A DNA stretch of 30,057 bases, taken from CAYVQA01 sp045119035 (GTDB lineage: Bacteria; Bacillota_I; Bacilli_A; ML615J-28; CAG-313). Shown here piece by piece: positions 14,382 to 22,180 of this stretch. Made by a program: the position numbers and the translations under genes. The stretch lies in contig JBGVCU010000010.1 of assembly GCA_045119035.1 (NCBI GenBank), positions 1 to 30,057 on the forward strand, written 5' to 3'. The notes under the pieces were generated by a model, which was given only the letters and a program-made list of their open reading frames with translations, did not search any database and was not told the DNA's origin. The stretch's first letter is position 1, and every line of letters starts with the position of its first letter.

Positions 14382-14607
14382 TTTACATATAATCTCAACG
14401 GCTGTATATATGAACCTAAAGGTTCATATTTTTATCCGTTGGTTTTATATAAATTCACATCAATACATTCTGCAAAGTTTGGAATGAATTTGTCATCATT
14501 AGTTTCTCTTACTTTTGTACCATCATCATAGATGGTTACAGTGTAATTACCGTTTTTGTAATTTCCTAACTCTTTCACTTCATTTCCTCTATGCTTGTGA
14601 TATCATC

Positions 14608-14625
14608 CCCCTACTTCTGTAGGGG
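14608..14625 (-). other. GC-rich hairpin between ligase and radical SAM genes
   Basis: CCCCTAC and GTAGGGG form a seven-base stem with a four-base loop, unusually GC-rich here. There is no T run after it on the minus strand, so it does not look like a terminator. It may be an RNA-processing or message-stability hairpin. Confidence 0.5.
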
Positions 14626-14649
14626 AATAGCTCTAGCCTTTTACATCAA

Positions 14650-15957
14650 TCATAATTTTTTAGCCATATCCCTTAATTTTAAAACGGTTTCTAGTGTATC
14701 TGTTGTATCCTTGTCATCTCTCCAACAATCAAATCTAGGATGTGACAGTGCGTAGAAATTATGATCGTCAGCTTTTTGTAAATCGTTGAATTTAATGGTT
14801 AAAATTTTGTTAATATAATTACTTTCGTTTTTAGTAACTTCATCCACCATTTCATCAGTCATTCCTGAACACTGACCTTTAATTGTACCTTCGTCGTTTT
14901 CAAATACAATAACTTTGTTTAAATTTTCGTATTTAGTTCCTTTGGTACCTTTAATAAAGCCAACACATCTCATTTCAACATCAACTTTTAACTTGATTTT
15001 TAGCTGATCTTTAGAAGTTCCGTTTTTGTATCCCATGTTAATGTTCTTTAAAACACCACCTTCTAATCCTTTATTCATTAACTCAGATGTTTTGGTTAAT
15101 GCTTCCTGTAAATTGTTAACTGTGAATGTAGGAACTATATTTACGATATCAGAATTTAACTGTTTTAACTTATTTCTTAACTGATATAATCTGTCTAGAT
15201 ATTTTCTTGGTTTAACAGACAAATTATATTCATCGTTGGTTAAATTATCCCACAAAGTAAACCAAATATTTTCAAATGGAGGATTATCTGAGTTGATTAA
15301 GCCATTTGCTTTAGTTCTATCTGTCTGATCTAAAGGATTACCAACAGTAAATTCACCAATGTAATAACCATCTTCAAGGTTAGACATAATTTTACTTAAA
15401 TAATCATCTTGATACTGTTCACCAGATCTTGTTTTAAATGTTGCCTTTCCATTCAAGACATGACATTCTCTATATGTTCCATCACACTTTAGCTGCAATA
15501 AAGCAGGATACGAAATTTTCTTAGATGTTTTATCACTTAAAACATCACATCTCATATAATTAGGCTTAGGAATTAAATTCTTAAAAACCTTATTGATTTG
15601 TTTTACGTTAATATTACACTTTAAATCTCTATTTAAAATATTTAATAATAAATTTCTATAATTATTATTTAATAAAGATAATATATTTTTTGTTTCAGAA
15701 ATTGCAGAATTTCCAGTATATTTTCTTGAACTTAGATTGTCTAATAATGAAAACATTAGATTTAAGTTATCTAAGGTTCCAACATCATTAAAATCATCAA
15801 ATCTTGATTTAGATACACCATATGTATAATTAATGGTATCGTAAGAATATTTTAGAACTTTCTTTAAGGTTTCATCATCCTTATATTTCTTTAAAACTTC
15901 TAATTTATAATTTGATGAATTTGAAGCATTTAATTCATTAAGAATATCAATAATCAT
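14650..15957 (-). CDS. 30: ATP-dependent DNA ligase (T4 gp30-like)
   Basis: The protein has 435 residues (T4 gp30 is 487). Motif I is LKCDGTYRE with the adenylated Lys157. Motif III is the segment DGYYIGEFTV, motif IV LEGGVLKN and motif V QLKIKLK. After this nucleotidyltransferase core comes an OB-fold region with VEMRCVGFIKGTKGTKYENL and SGMTDEMVDEV. It seals nicks using ATP, joining lagging-strand fragments and supporting repair. The N-terminal 130 residues are helical, as in gp30. A sigma-70-like promoter lies directly upstream and diverges from the 16030 gene. The sequence TATGAGGAAA precedes the ATG. Confidence 0.92.
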   Translation of the reverse strand: MIIDILNELNASNSSNYKLEVLKKYKDDETLKKVLKYSYDTINYTYGVSKSRFDDFNDVGTLDNLNLMFSLLDNLSSRKYTGNSAISETKNILSLLNNNYRNLLLNILNRDLKCNINVKQINKVFKNLIPKPNYMRCDVLSDKTSKKISYPALLQLKCDGTYRECHVLNGKATFKTRSGEQYQDDYLSKIMSNLEDGYYIGEFTVGNPLDQTDRTKANGLINSDNPPFENIWFTLWDNLTNDEYNLSVKPRKYLDRLYQLRNKLKQLNSDIVNIVPTFTVNNLQEALTKTSELMNKGLEGGVLKNINMGYKNGTSKDQLKIKLKVDVEMRCVGFIKGTKGTKYENLNKVIVFENDEGTIKGQCSGMTDEMVDEVTKNESNYINKILTIKFNDLQKADDHNFYALSHPRFDCWRDDKDTTDTLETVLKLRDMAKKL

Positions 15958-15997
15958 AAAATTTCCTCATAAATACTTTTATTTTTAATTTAATTAT

Positions 15998-16026
15998 ATT
16001 ATAATGTAGAAAAACAGAGGAATCAA
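15998..16026 (-). promoter_or_regulatory. Sigma-70-type promoter for the ligase gene
   Basis: On the minus strand, TTGATT at 16026-16021, a 17-base spacer and TATAAT at 16003-15998. A plus-strand TATAAT at 16000-16005 overlaps it and may serve the divergent genes, so the two directions probably compete. Confidence 0.6.
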
Positions 16027-16029
16027 GAA

Positions 16030-16236
16030 ATGACATTAAATGAATTATTAAAAATTACCTTAGACGATGAGTATATTGAGATTTTAACATTGAGAGAAGA
16101 TGATAAATCTGAAATTTTATATAAAGGATTTCACTCAAAGTTAAAAAAATTAAATTTAGAAAGTCAAGTATTATGGGCGAATACTTCTATTGAAGATGGA
16201 AGTAATCTAGTAAAATTACAAATTTGGATTAAGTGA
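16030..16236 (+). CDS. Small hypothetical protein (68 aa)
   Basis: The acidic protein encodes MTLNELLKITLDDEYIEILT and ends KLQIWIK. AGAGGAAT lies 8 bases before the ATG. It is the first gene of the plus-strand replication group, and its TGA abuts the next ATG. No family is recognised. Confidence 0.7.
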   Translation: MTLNELLKITLDDEYIEILTLREDDKSEILYKGFHSKLKKLNLESQVLWANTSIEDGSNLVKLQIWIK

Positions 16237-16719
16237 ATGAAATTTTATTTAAAAGATTATTTAAAAGAAATCAATCCTGACAAAAACATTCTTATTTCAT
16301 TAAATGTTGAAATAACTAAAAATAAAAGCAAGATTGTGTTAACGGATGTAAAAGCAACAGACAAGGAGCTTTTGAAATATTCAAATTATCAGGTTTTATG
16401 CAGAAGAGCAGAAGTCAATAATGGTGTTTCTCTTATATATACTGTAAGAGAGCCATCAAAGGTTATTCTGCCTGAAAAAGCAGTAACTGAAATTAACGAA
16501 GAGTTGGCATTGAAAATTGCGTATAAAGACAAAGATGGAATCTACAAACCCAAAAATGGGTTTGAAACATCAACATCAAGATTGATAAAATTAAATCCTA
16601 AGAAACCTAAAGCAATTATTGAACATATGAAAACAAAGAAATATTTTAATTCTTTGTCAACCGTTCAAATAAAGAAATTAAATGATATTGTTAAATCTTT
16701 TGAAGTTGAAAAGTGCTAA
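16237..16719 (+). CDS. Hypothetical protein upstream of topoisomerase subunit
   Basis: The protein has 160 residues, with a beta-rich first half (ILISLNVEITKNKSKIVLTD, QVLCRRAEVNNGVSLIYTV) and a basic, helical C-terminal half (KPKAIIEHMKTKKYF onward). No motif is recognised. Its start abuts the stop of the previous gene, and it ends 11 bases before gene 52, so all three are coexpressed. A nucleic-acid or topoisomerase-related role would be guesswork. Confidence 0.65.
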   Translation: MKFYLKDYLKEINPDKNILISLNVEITKNKSKIVLTDVKATDKELLKYSNYQVLCRRAEVNNGVSLIYTVREPSKVILPEKAVTEINEELALKIAYKDKDGIYKPKNGFETSTSRLIKLNPKKPKAIIEHMKTKKYFNSLSTVQIKKLNDIVKSFEVEKC

Positions 16720-16730
16720 ATGGATGTTGA

Positions 16731-18050
16731 ATGAGAGTACAAGATTTTTTTAATACAAAATTAGTAAATTATGCAAGTTACGATAACTTAAGAAAGATTG
16801 CATCCTTTATTGATGGTTTTAAAAACGCATCGAGAAAAGTTATGTACACTGTGCATGAAAAGAAAATTAAAGATAAAACAAAAGTATTACAGCTTTCAAA
16901 TAAATGTGCAGAATTTGCTGATTATCTGCATGGAAGCTTAGATGGTGTTGTTGTAACCTTAGCACAAGATTTTGCTGGAACTAATAATATTCCGTTATTA
17001 CAAAAGTCCGGTAATTTTGGTACACGTTCGGTACAAGAAGCATCTGCACCTAGATATATTTTCGCAAATGGCTCAAAAGATTTCTTTGAACTTTTTAAAT
17101 ATGAAGATGATAATATCTTGGAAAATCAGAAATTTGAAGGAAATAAAATTGAACCTAGATTTTATGTTCCTACACTACCTATGATTTTAATCAATGGTTC
17201 TGAAGGTGTAAGTTCCGGTTTCGCTCAAAAGATTTTACCTAGAAATCCTGAAAATATTAAAAAGTACTTGACTTCCAAATTAAATAATGGTAAAGTTAAA
17301 TCAAATTGGTTAGATCCGTATTGTAGTGGATTTAAAGGTTCTTTTATTAAAGATCCTGAAACACCAAATCGTTGGCTCGTTAGAGGTTGTATAGAATTTG
17401 TTAAACGTAATGAATATTTAATTACTGAAATTCCGTATCAATATGATTTAAAGCAGTACCTGAAAGTTTTAGACGATTTGCAGGATAATAAAAAGATCGT
17501 AAGATATTCTGATGAGTCCGATGGTGAAAATTCTTTACAGTTTAGAATTTGGTTACCTAAATCTATAACAGAAGATACTGATTTATTAGAGTATTTGAAG
17601 CTTATTAAGCCAATTACTGAAAATTTTACTTGCATTGATAATAATAATAAGATTATAATCTTTAACAATGCTGAAGAACTTATTAATAAATATATTGAAA
17701 TTAAAAAATTATATATTAATAAGCGTAAAGAATATTTATTAAATAAATATAACAACGATTTAGATATTCTAACTTCAAAATTAGAATTTATAAGTCGTTA
17801 TATTGATGGTAGATTGTTGATTAATAAAAAATCAAAATCTGAAATCATTGAACAATTACAAAAGGTTTCAGCAATTAAAAATATTGATAATTATTCTTAT
17901 TTGCTGAGTATGTCTATTTATTCTTTAACAAAGGAAAAGATAAATGAACTGACGATTGCAATTGATGATTTAAAACACAATATTAAGAGTACTAATGAAA
18001 TGACCATTGAAACATTATGGTTAAATGATTTAACAAATTTAAAGGATTGA
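16731..18050 (+). CDS. 52: DNA topoisomerase II subunit (T4 gp52-like, GyrA/ParC type)
   Basis: The protein has 439 residues (T4 gp52 is 442). It carries the DNA breakage-rejoining core: FIDGFKNASRKVMYTV at 26-41 (GyrA has DGLKPV-RR), a helix-turn-helix region with HGSLDGVVVTLAQDF, then GNFGTRSVQEASAPRYIFA with the conserved Arg108 and active-site Tyr109. IEPRFYVPTLPMILINGSEG follows, matching the PDF-P-LLVNG-G segment. A coiled-coil arm is present around residues 315-375. With the ATPase subunits (gp39/gp60 in T4, not in this window) it relaxes and decatenates replicating DNA. It lacks the GyrA C-terminal DNA-wrapping domain, as in T4. Confidence 0.93.
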   Translation: MRVQDFFNTKLVNYASYDNLRKIASFIDGFKNASRKVMYTVHEKKIKDKTKVLQLSNKCAEFADYLHGSLDGVVVTLAQDFAGTNNIPLLQKSGNFGTRSVQEASAPRYIFANGSKDFFELFKYEDDNILENQKFEGNKIEPRFYVPTLPMILINGSEGVSSGFAQKILPRNPENIKKYLTSKLNNGKVKSNWLDPYCSGFKGSFIKDPETPNRWLVRGCIEFVKRNEYLITEIPYQYDLKQYLKVLDDLQDNKKIVRYSDESDGENSLQFRIWLPKSITEDTDLLEYLKLIKPITENFTCIDNNNKIIIFNNAEELINKYIEIKKLYINKRKEYLLNKYNNDLDILTSKLEFISRYIDGRLLINKKSKSEIIEQLQKVSAIKNIDNYSYLLSMSIYSLTKEKINELTIAIDDLKHNIKSTNEMTIETLWLNDLTNLKD

Positions 18051-18053
18051 CAA

Positions 18054-18230
18054 ATGACTATGACATCATCTGAATTTAGACAGTTTCTTTCTGATTTAGT
18101 AAAACAGGGTAGATTAACTGAAAAGGAACAGCTAGATATCGAATACACATGTGCTGATTTACAGACAAGACAAGGTAAAGAATCACTTAACAAATTTATT
18201 GATAAGATGGTTCGTGAGTTAAGAGTTTAG
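18054..18230 (+). CDS. Small helical protein (58 aa)
   Basis: The frame encodes MTMTSSEFRQFLSDLVKQGR, then LTEKEQLDIEYTCADLQTRQ and ends KMVRELRV. It is mostly helical and charged. It begins three bases after gene 52's stop. No family is recognised. Confidence 0.65.
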   Translation: MTMTSSEFRQFLSDLVKQGRLTEKEQLDIEYTCADLQTRQGKESLNKFIDKMVRELRV

Positions 18231-18240
18231 TGTTTTTAAA

Positions 18241-18897
18241 ATGCTCATTACTATCGACCCTTATTATAGTATCCAAACATACAATACTTCTAAAGAAGCA
18301 TTAAAGAATAACAATATTTCTTTTAACGAGTTTATGTGTTTGAAAGCTCCTTATTACTGGTATTTGGAACTTCCAACTAAACCAATGATGATGAACTTTG
18401 ATGAACTATCTAAAGGTGTTGAACGATATGTAGTGAGCATTGTTAAACCACTTACACCGTTAGATCAATGGACTTATTTTAGACGAAACAATGACAAAAA
18501 TAAATTATTGACTAAATTTATCTATAATGATTGGTGTAACGAACTTTTAAACGAAAATTTTATTGTATTTGATTGTAAAGATAGTAATACTTTAATCAAA
18601 CTATCTAAAGCTGTTGATGATAAAATTTATTTTATTGGTAAATATATTAATAAAAGATATAATATTTGTATAGTAAAATATTCTGATGCGATTAGATTGC
18701 TAATACCATCTGAAACAATTTTATATCAACGAGATAAAAGACAAAAACTAGAAAATTTTGAAAGTGAATTTAATTATACATTTTTTAGATACAGAGATCG
18801 CATAGTTAAGTTTGCAAGTACTCCGTATTTTCAAAATGGTAATTTTAAAGTCCCTAGAGTTCCTTTAGAACCTAGAGATAGATTTATGAGAATTTAA
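18241..18897 (+). CDS. Hypothetical protein (218 aa)
   Basis: The protein is rich in aromatic residues and Pro: LKAPYYWYLELPTKP at 34-48, LTPLDQWTYFRRNN near 71-84, and a basic Pro-containing C-terminus (FKVPRVPLEPRDRFMRI). No catalytic motif is visible. It lies between the topoisomerase and actin-like genes in the replication group, 10 bases after the previous gene. Confidence 0.6.
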   Translation: MLITIDPYYSIQTYNTSKEALKNNNISFNEFMCLKAPYYWYLELPTKPMMMNFDELSKGVERYVVSIVKPLTPLDQWTYFRRNNDKNKLLTKFIYNDWCNELLNENFIVFDCKDSNTLIKLSKAVDDKIYFIGKYINKRYNICIVKYSDAIRLLIPSETILYQRDKRQKLENFESEFNYTFFRYRDRIVKFASTPYFQNGNFKVPRVPLEPRDRFMRI

Positions 18898-18921
18898 TTT
18901 GGATTTTATAGGTGATTTTGA

Positions 18922-19089
18922 ATGATTATTGAAATTAAAGACTTACCCGAAAATCAACTTATTTCTAAGGTTGATTTACACATTGATTTTCAGAATGGTA
19001 GTGTTACTAAAACAGTAGAAACACAGCCTAACGATGAACAGAAAAAGGAAGCTGAAATTCCTTCAGAAATGACTAATGGCGACTTTTAA
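18922..19089 (+). CDS. Small protein (55 aa), possible paralogue of next gene
   Basis: The frame encodes MIIEIKDLPENQLISKVDLH, then IDFQNGSVTKTVETQP and an acidic tail. The block D-x-IDF-x-(N/D)G(S/T)-x-V recurs in the next protein (KIDFSDGTTVV), so the two look like a local duplication. An AGGTG ribosome site precedes it. Its stop overlaps the next start (TAATG). Confidence 0.65.
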   Translation: MIIEIKDLPENQLISKVDLHIDFQNGSVTKTVETQPNDEQKKEAEIPSEMTNGDF

Positions 19090-19388
19090 TGTTTGAACTT
19101 CATATTACTTGTACAAAAGATATTGATAAACTAAAAATCGATTTTTCAGATGGCACTACAGTTGTTTCTGAAAAACCAAAGAACATTAATAAAAGTTGTA
19201 CTAATAAAAAATCTAAAAAAGAAGTTGAAACAGAAAATAAACAAGACTATAATACTGATTGGTCGGCATATGATAAACCACTAACATTATCATCAGGAAA
19301 TTCAAACACAAAATTTGATGATATTGTTCCTGATACATCGAATAGACCAGTATTTGTTGACGATAATTTGCAAAATTTGGATTTATAA
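19089..19388 (+). CDS. Small acidic protein (99 aa) directly upstream of the actin-like gene
   Basis: It starts MFELHITCTKDIDKLKIDFS. The middle is a Lys-rich, disordered stretch (NKSCTNKKSKKEVETENK), and the end is acidic and hydrophobic (RPVFVDDNLQNLDL). A disordered linker leading to a short hydrophobic C-terminal peptide is the layout of proteins that dock on sliding clamps, and a clamp gene lies two genes on. This is speculative. It ends 12 bases before the actin-like gene. Confidence 0.6.
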   Translation: MFELHITCTKDIDKLKIDFSDGTTVVSEKPKNINKSCTNKKSKKEVETENKQDYNTDWSAYDKPLTLSSGNSNTKFDDIVPDTSNRPVFVDDNLQNLDL

Positions 19389-19400
19389 TTCGGAGAATTA

Positions 19401-20384
19401 ATGAAGATTTTAGGCATTGATATTGGATTTTCAAGCGTTAAATGCGCTTACGGAGATTCAAGTTCTAAAGAACCTACAAAGTTATTTAAATTTCCATCGA
19501 TTGTAGGTGTCATGGAAAAGAATGAACACATCAAGGATAATCGTTCATTTGACTATTGTGATAAAAGTTATTATGTTGGTGAAGATGCATTGCAGTTGCC
19601 TTCTGAATCTTTAACTGATATAATTGAATACAAGAAGTTAGAGTTTTTTGCACCATTATTTTTAGCATATGCAATTAAGAAGATTGGTGAAACTCCTGAC
19701 ATGATTGTAACGGGATTATCAAAGGCACAAATTACAAACAGTGGATATTTTAAACAGAAACTGTTAGAATTTGTAGTAAACTCGATTAGATATAAGTTTG
19801 ATCCAAAATTAGTGTATGTAATTCCGCAAGGTGCTGGATGTAAAGTTTGCGCTGATATTTTTGGATTGTTATTTGACGGAAACAAGACTGAATATGCAAA
19901 TGTTCAGAATTACATCGGCATTGATGGTGGTTTTAATACGGTTGATATATATCGTGTAATCAACGGTAAAACTTCTGCTGCAACATTCGATGGTATCGAA
20001 AACGCAGGTGTAATGCGAATTGCAAGTAAGGTTCAAAACTTAATTAGTGAAAAACATAATAAAACCATTACATTGCATGAAGCAAACGAGATTATTACTT
20101 CAGGAAGGTATAAACTTCGTTCTGAAACTTTTGACTATACTGAGGAAATTCAGCAAATCAAGAAAGAGTACATTATGGAAATGCTTAATGTAATCGAGAA
20201 CAAGTACGGAAAGGTTTTAGATAAATGTGAGTGTATCTATTTTTCAGGTGGTGCATCACGATTATTTAAATCGTGTGAAATCAATGGCATCAATATCATT
20301 GTTCCATTAAGAAATAATGAATATTTGAATTGTATTGGACAGTTTTTATTTGGTGTTGATCAAGTAAACAAAGCTAAGGAATAA
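19401..20384 (+). CDS. Actin-like ATPase (ParM/StbA family)
   Basis: The protein has 327 residues, typical for ParM. The actin-fold nucleotide site is complete: phosphate-1 GIDIGFSSVK (5-14), phosphate-2 YIGIDGGFNTVD (171-182) and adenosine motif YFSGGASRLF (280-289). A connecting segment is IPQGAGCKVCADI at 141-153. ParM-type proteins form dynamic filaments that push DNA apart. In phages such filaments have been linked to DNA or capsid positioning and to plasmid-like segregation. Its place between gene 52 and gene 45 homologues points to the replicating DNA. No ParR is obvious, but the two small proteins just upstream are candidate adaptors. A GGAGAA ribosome site precedes it. Confidence 0.88.
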   Translation: MKILGIDIGFSSVKCAYGDSSSKEPTKLFKFPSIVGVMEKNEHIKDNRSFDYCDKSYYVGEDALQLPSESLTDIIEYKKLEFFAPLFLAYAIKKIGETPDMIVTGLSKAQITNSGYFKQKLLEFVVNSIRYKFDPKLVYVIPQGAGCKVCADIFGLLFDGNKTEYANVQNYIGIDGGFNTVDIYRVINGKTSAATFDGIENAGVMRIASKVQNLISEKHNKTITLHEANEIITSGRYKLRSETFDYTEEIQQIKKEYIMEMLNVIENKYGKVLDKCECIYFSGGASRLFKSCEINGINIIVPLRNNEYLNCIGQFLFGVDQVNKAKE

Positions 20385-20386
20385 TT

Positions 20387-21094
20387 ATGTTAAATAGAGA
20401 AACAGTTGATTTTTTAAAGGTTGCTAACAAGTTCACAAATTCAATGGTTTTAAAATATCCATTAACTGTTGGTAATGATCAGGGAACTAATTTAGTATAT
20501 AAGGTTGATTTATCAAAGTTAGATGATCAGCCTTTTGAGCACGAATTAGGTATTTTTAATCTTAGTGGTTTATTAAACGTTTTTAAGATTTTTGATGCTT
20601 ATGATGTTGATTGTGATGGTCATTCTTTAACCATTAACGATACCAATACTAAGGTAAATTATATTTTATCATCACCTTCAATTTTAACATCATATACTCA
20701 GGCTAATCCTGAAATGTTTGATAAAACAAATACATATCCAACCGTATTAGAATTCATCTTAACTGTTGAAGATTTAAATAAGTTAAAAGTTGTAGGTTCA
20801 TCATTCCCTAACTTAAATACAGTTGTTATTACTGGTGGCGATACTTCTACAATTTCTCTAATTCAGACACAGTCAACTGAAAATATGAGTTCAGATAGTA
20901 TTACAATTGATTTAAACAGTGTATCTGAAAAGAATTTTAAGGTAAGTATTCAGTTATCAACATTAGCTAAGTTACCTACATGCGATTATAAGGTAACAGT
21001 TAAGTACAATGAAAACAACGATAAGTACAGAGCAGTACTTGATTCCGTTGATAAGTATCCTTTAACAATTATGACTGCATTAACACAGTTATAA
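20387..21094 (+). CDS. 45: DNA polymerase sliding clamp (T4 gp45-like)
   Basis: The protein has 235 residues (T4 gp45 is 228). Shared pattern: MLNRETVDFLKVANKFTNSM (gp45 LSKDTTALLKNFATINSGI), LGIFNLSGLLNVFKIFDAYD (gp45 VAIYDLNGFLGILSLVND), a central IL-S/YTQANPE stretch, ILTVEDLNKLKVVGSSF (gp45 EIKAEDLQQLLRVSRGL) and CDYKVTVKY (gp45 GNYKLLLWA). It forms a trimeric ring that tethers the polymerase and, in T4, also activates late transcription with gp33 and gp55. The gene starts two bases after the actin-like gene. Confidence 0.88.
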   Translation: MLNRETVDFLKVANKFTNSMVLKYPLTVGNDQGTNLVYKVDLSKLDDQPFEHELGIFNLSGLLNVFKIFDAYDVDCDGHSLTINDTNTKVNYILSSPSILTSYTQANPEMFDKTNTYPTVLEFILTVEDLNKLKVVGSSFPNLNTVVITGGDTSTISLIQTQSTENMSSDSITIDLNSVSEKNFKVSIQLSTLAKLPTCDYKVTVKYNENNDKYRAVLDSVDKYPLTIMTALTQL

Positions 21095-21098
21095 ATAC

Positions 21099-21160
21099 TA
21101 AAGTTAAGATTGAAGTTTGTTTGTTCTTTAGTTTTAACTTTACATTTGGTAAAAACAAAC
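21099..21160 (+). promoter_or_regulatory. Predicted RNA pseudoknot in the leader of gene 32
   Basis: Stem 1 pairs TAAAGTTAA (21099-21107) with TTAACTTTA (21134-21142). Stem 2 pairs GTTTGTTT (21115-21122), which lies in the loop of stem 1, with AAACAAAC (21153-21160) downstream. All 17 pairs are Watson-Crick and the strands interleave as in an H-type pseudoknot. The 22 bases to the ATG are AT-rich and unstructured, with AAGGAA as ribosome site. T4 gene 32 has a pseudoknot in its leader that nucleates gp32 binding and represses its own translation, so the same role is likely. Confidence 0.7.
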
Positions 21161-21182
21161 AGATTTTATAAGGAATATATAA

Positions 21183-22169
21183 ATGAGTGATTTTGATATT
21201 AATTCTTTCGATTTTTCTGCAATGACCGCTTCTACTGGTATTGATCCATTTGCAAAAAAACAGCAGTTTGAACATGATGATCGTTTCTATAAGTTAGAGC
21301 GCGATCCAAAAACTGACGTAGGTTATGTAACTATCGCATTTTTACCTGATAAGAACAGCAGAACTCTTCTAAAAATGATTAGAATCAATTCTACTGTTGC
21401 TGAGAATGGTAAAAAGCATTTCTTCAACGATTGGTCTCCTGCAACTATTGGTAAGCCATGCCCATTTTATGAAAACGCAAGACGTTTATATCAGGCGGAT
21501 GAAAAAGAGGGATATGGAATTTTAAAAACTCAACAGCGTTTCATTGCTAATATTAAAATTTTAAAAGATCCACAGAATCCTGAAAATAACGGTAAGATTT
21601 TCTTATATGATATGTCAAAGACATTGACAGAAGCAATTCAGCGTGCTGTGATCCCTGTTGATCCTGATGAAAAGCCAAAAGAGTTATTTAATCCATTAAA
21701 GGGTTGGATAGTTAAGTTAACTATGCAGAAGGCAGCAAACGGATTTTATAACTACACACCAGAATTTAAAAAGGTAGATCCTGATAATTCAAGTGTAAGT
21801 ATTTACGGCTACACTGATACCAAGGAACATATCAACGAAAGTGGTGCTAAGGCATTAGAAGATATCAAAAATAACACTTATGATTTAAGTGAGTTCTATA
21901 AGCCTGAAAACTTCAAGTCTTATGATGAACTTTACACTGAAATGCAGAAGTTAGTAGGTGGAAAGTATGGTATTCCTGCTTTAGAAAGTTCACACATTGA
22001 TACTCCTAAAGTTCAGATCAATGATAATAGTTCTGATGTACACGTTGAAGTTGAGTCAACTGCTCAAAAGCCAGTAGAAACACTTAACGAAACTGTAAAT
22101 AAGCCTATCAATCCTGATACTCAGCCTCAGTCAAATTTAGATATTGACTCTATTTTAGCTGGTATTTAA
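21183..22169 (+). CDS. 32: Single-stranded DNA-binding protein (T4 gp32-like)
   Basis: The protein has 328 residues (T4 gp32 is 301). The core matches gp32: LERDPKTDVGYVTIAFLPDK (gp32 has RF-P and L fragments), RFIANIKILKDPQNPENNGK (gp32 YWANILVVKDPAAPENEGK), IFLYDMSKTLTEAI, then FNPLKGWIVKLTMQKAANGF (gp32 CPWEGANFVLKVKQVSGF). Only one Cys (in GKPCPFYENARRLY) remains where gp32 has its His/Cys zinc site, so zinc is probably not bound. The C-terminus (PQSNLDIDSILAGI) is the expected acidic, hydrophobic partner-binding tail. It coats ssDNA during replication and recombination, and is likely autoregulated through the pseudoknot upstream. Confidence 0.9.
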   Translation: MSDFDINSFDFSAMTASTGIDPFAKKQQFEHDDRFYKLERDPKTDVGYVTIAFLPDKNSRTLLKMIRINSTVAENGKKHFFNDWSPATIGKPCPFYENARRLYQADEKEGYGILKTQQRFIANIKILKDPQNPENNGKIFLYDMSKTLTEAIQRAVIPVDPDEKPKELFNPLKGWIVKLTMQKAANGFYNYTPEFKKVDPDNSSVSIYGYTDTKEHINESGAKALEDIKNNTYDLSEFYKPENFKSYDELYTEMQKLVGGKYGIPALESSHIDTPKVQINDNSSDVHVEVESTAQKPVETLNETVNKPINPDTQPQSNLDIDSILAGI

Positions 22170-22180
22170 GATTTTAAAAA

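Larger units (their letters stand above)
13002..14448 (-). mobile_element. Family A complete element A4 (IS605-like, tnpB only)
   Basis: The 1447-bp element has the left end next to TTTAT at 14449-14453 and the right end TCAC at 13002. The left end has the hairpin ATGAACCT/AGGTTCAT (14411-14428). The right end has the palindrome CAATCAAATATTTGATTG overlapping the tnpB stop. There is no tnpA (Y1 transposase), so movement needs a transposase in trans. Its terminal hairpin is degenerate (GTCATTGACCTAAATGCCAA in place of the perfect stem of A2). The boundary is exact because excision restores a reading frame. Confidence 0.9.
12157..14578 (-). pseudogene. Radical SAM protein gene split by a TnpB element and carrying frameshifts
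   Basis: The 5' part (14578-14449) encodes VKELGNYKNGNYTVTIYDDG, then DDKFIPNFAECIDVNL. The 3' part (13001 down) encodes SYKCNVGCKFCYLNCNPRG and on to YYMGDDGQFTYYVDLVYN. CNVGCKFC is the CxxxCxxC motif that holds the radical SAM 4Fe-4S cluster. Deleting 13002-14448 joins the parts in frame as VNL-SYKCNVGC. The start is odd: ATG at 14583 is followed after one codon by TGA, and one added base would give MKVKELGNY. As it stands, GTG at 14578 is needed. Near 12240 the frame is shifted again: the present frame stops at 12196, but one base less gives FKENPNVTIMIRSDCDELDE and a stop at 12157, tightly spaced to the GroES-like gene. The frame as it stands in the 3' part (12196-12852 and upstream) cannot make the cluster-binding enzyme. 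Confidence 0.8.
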
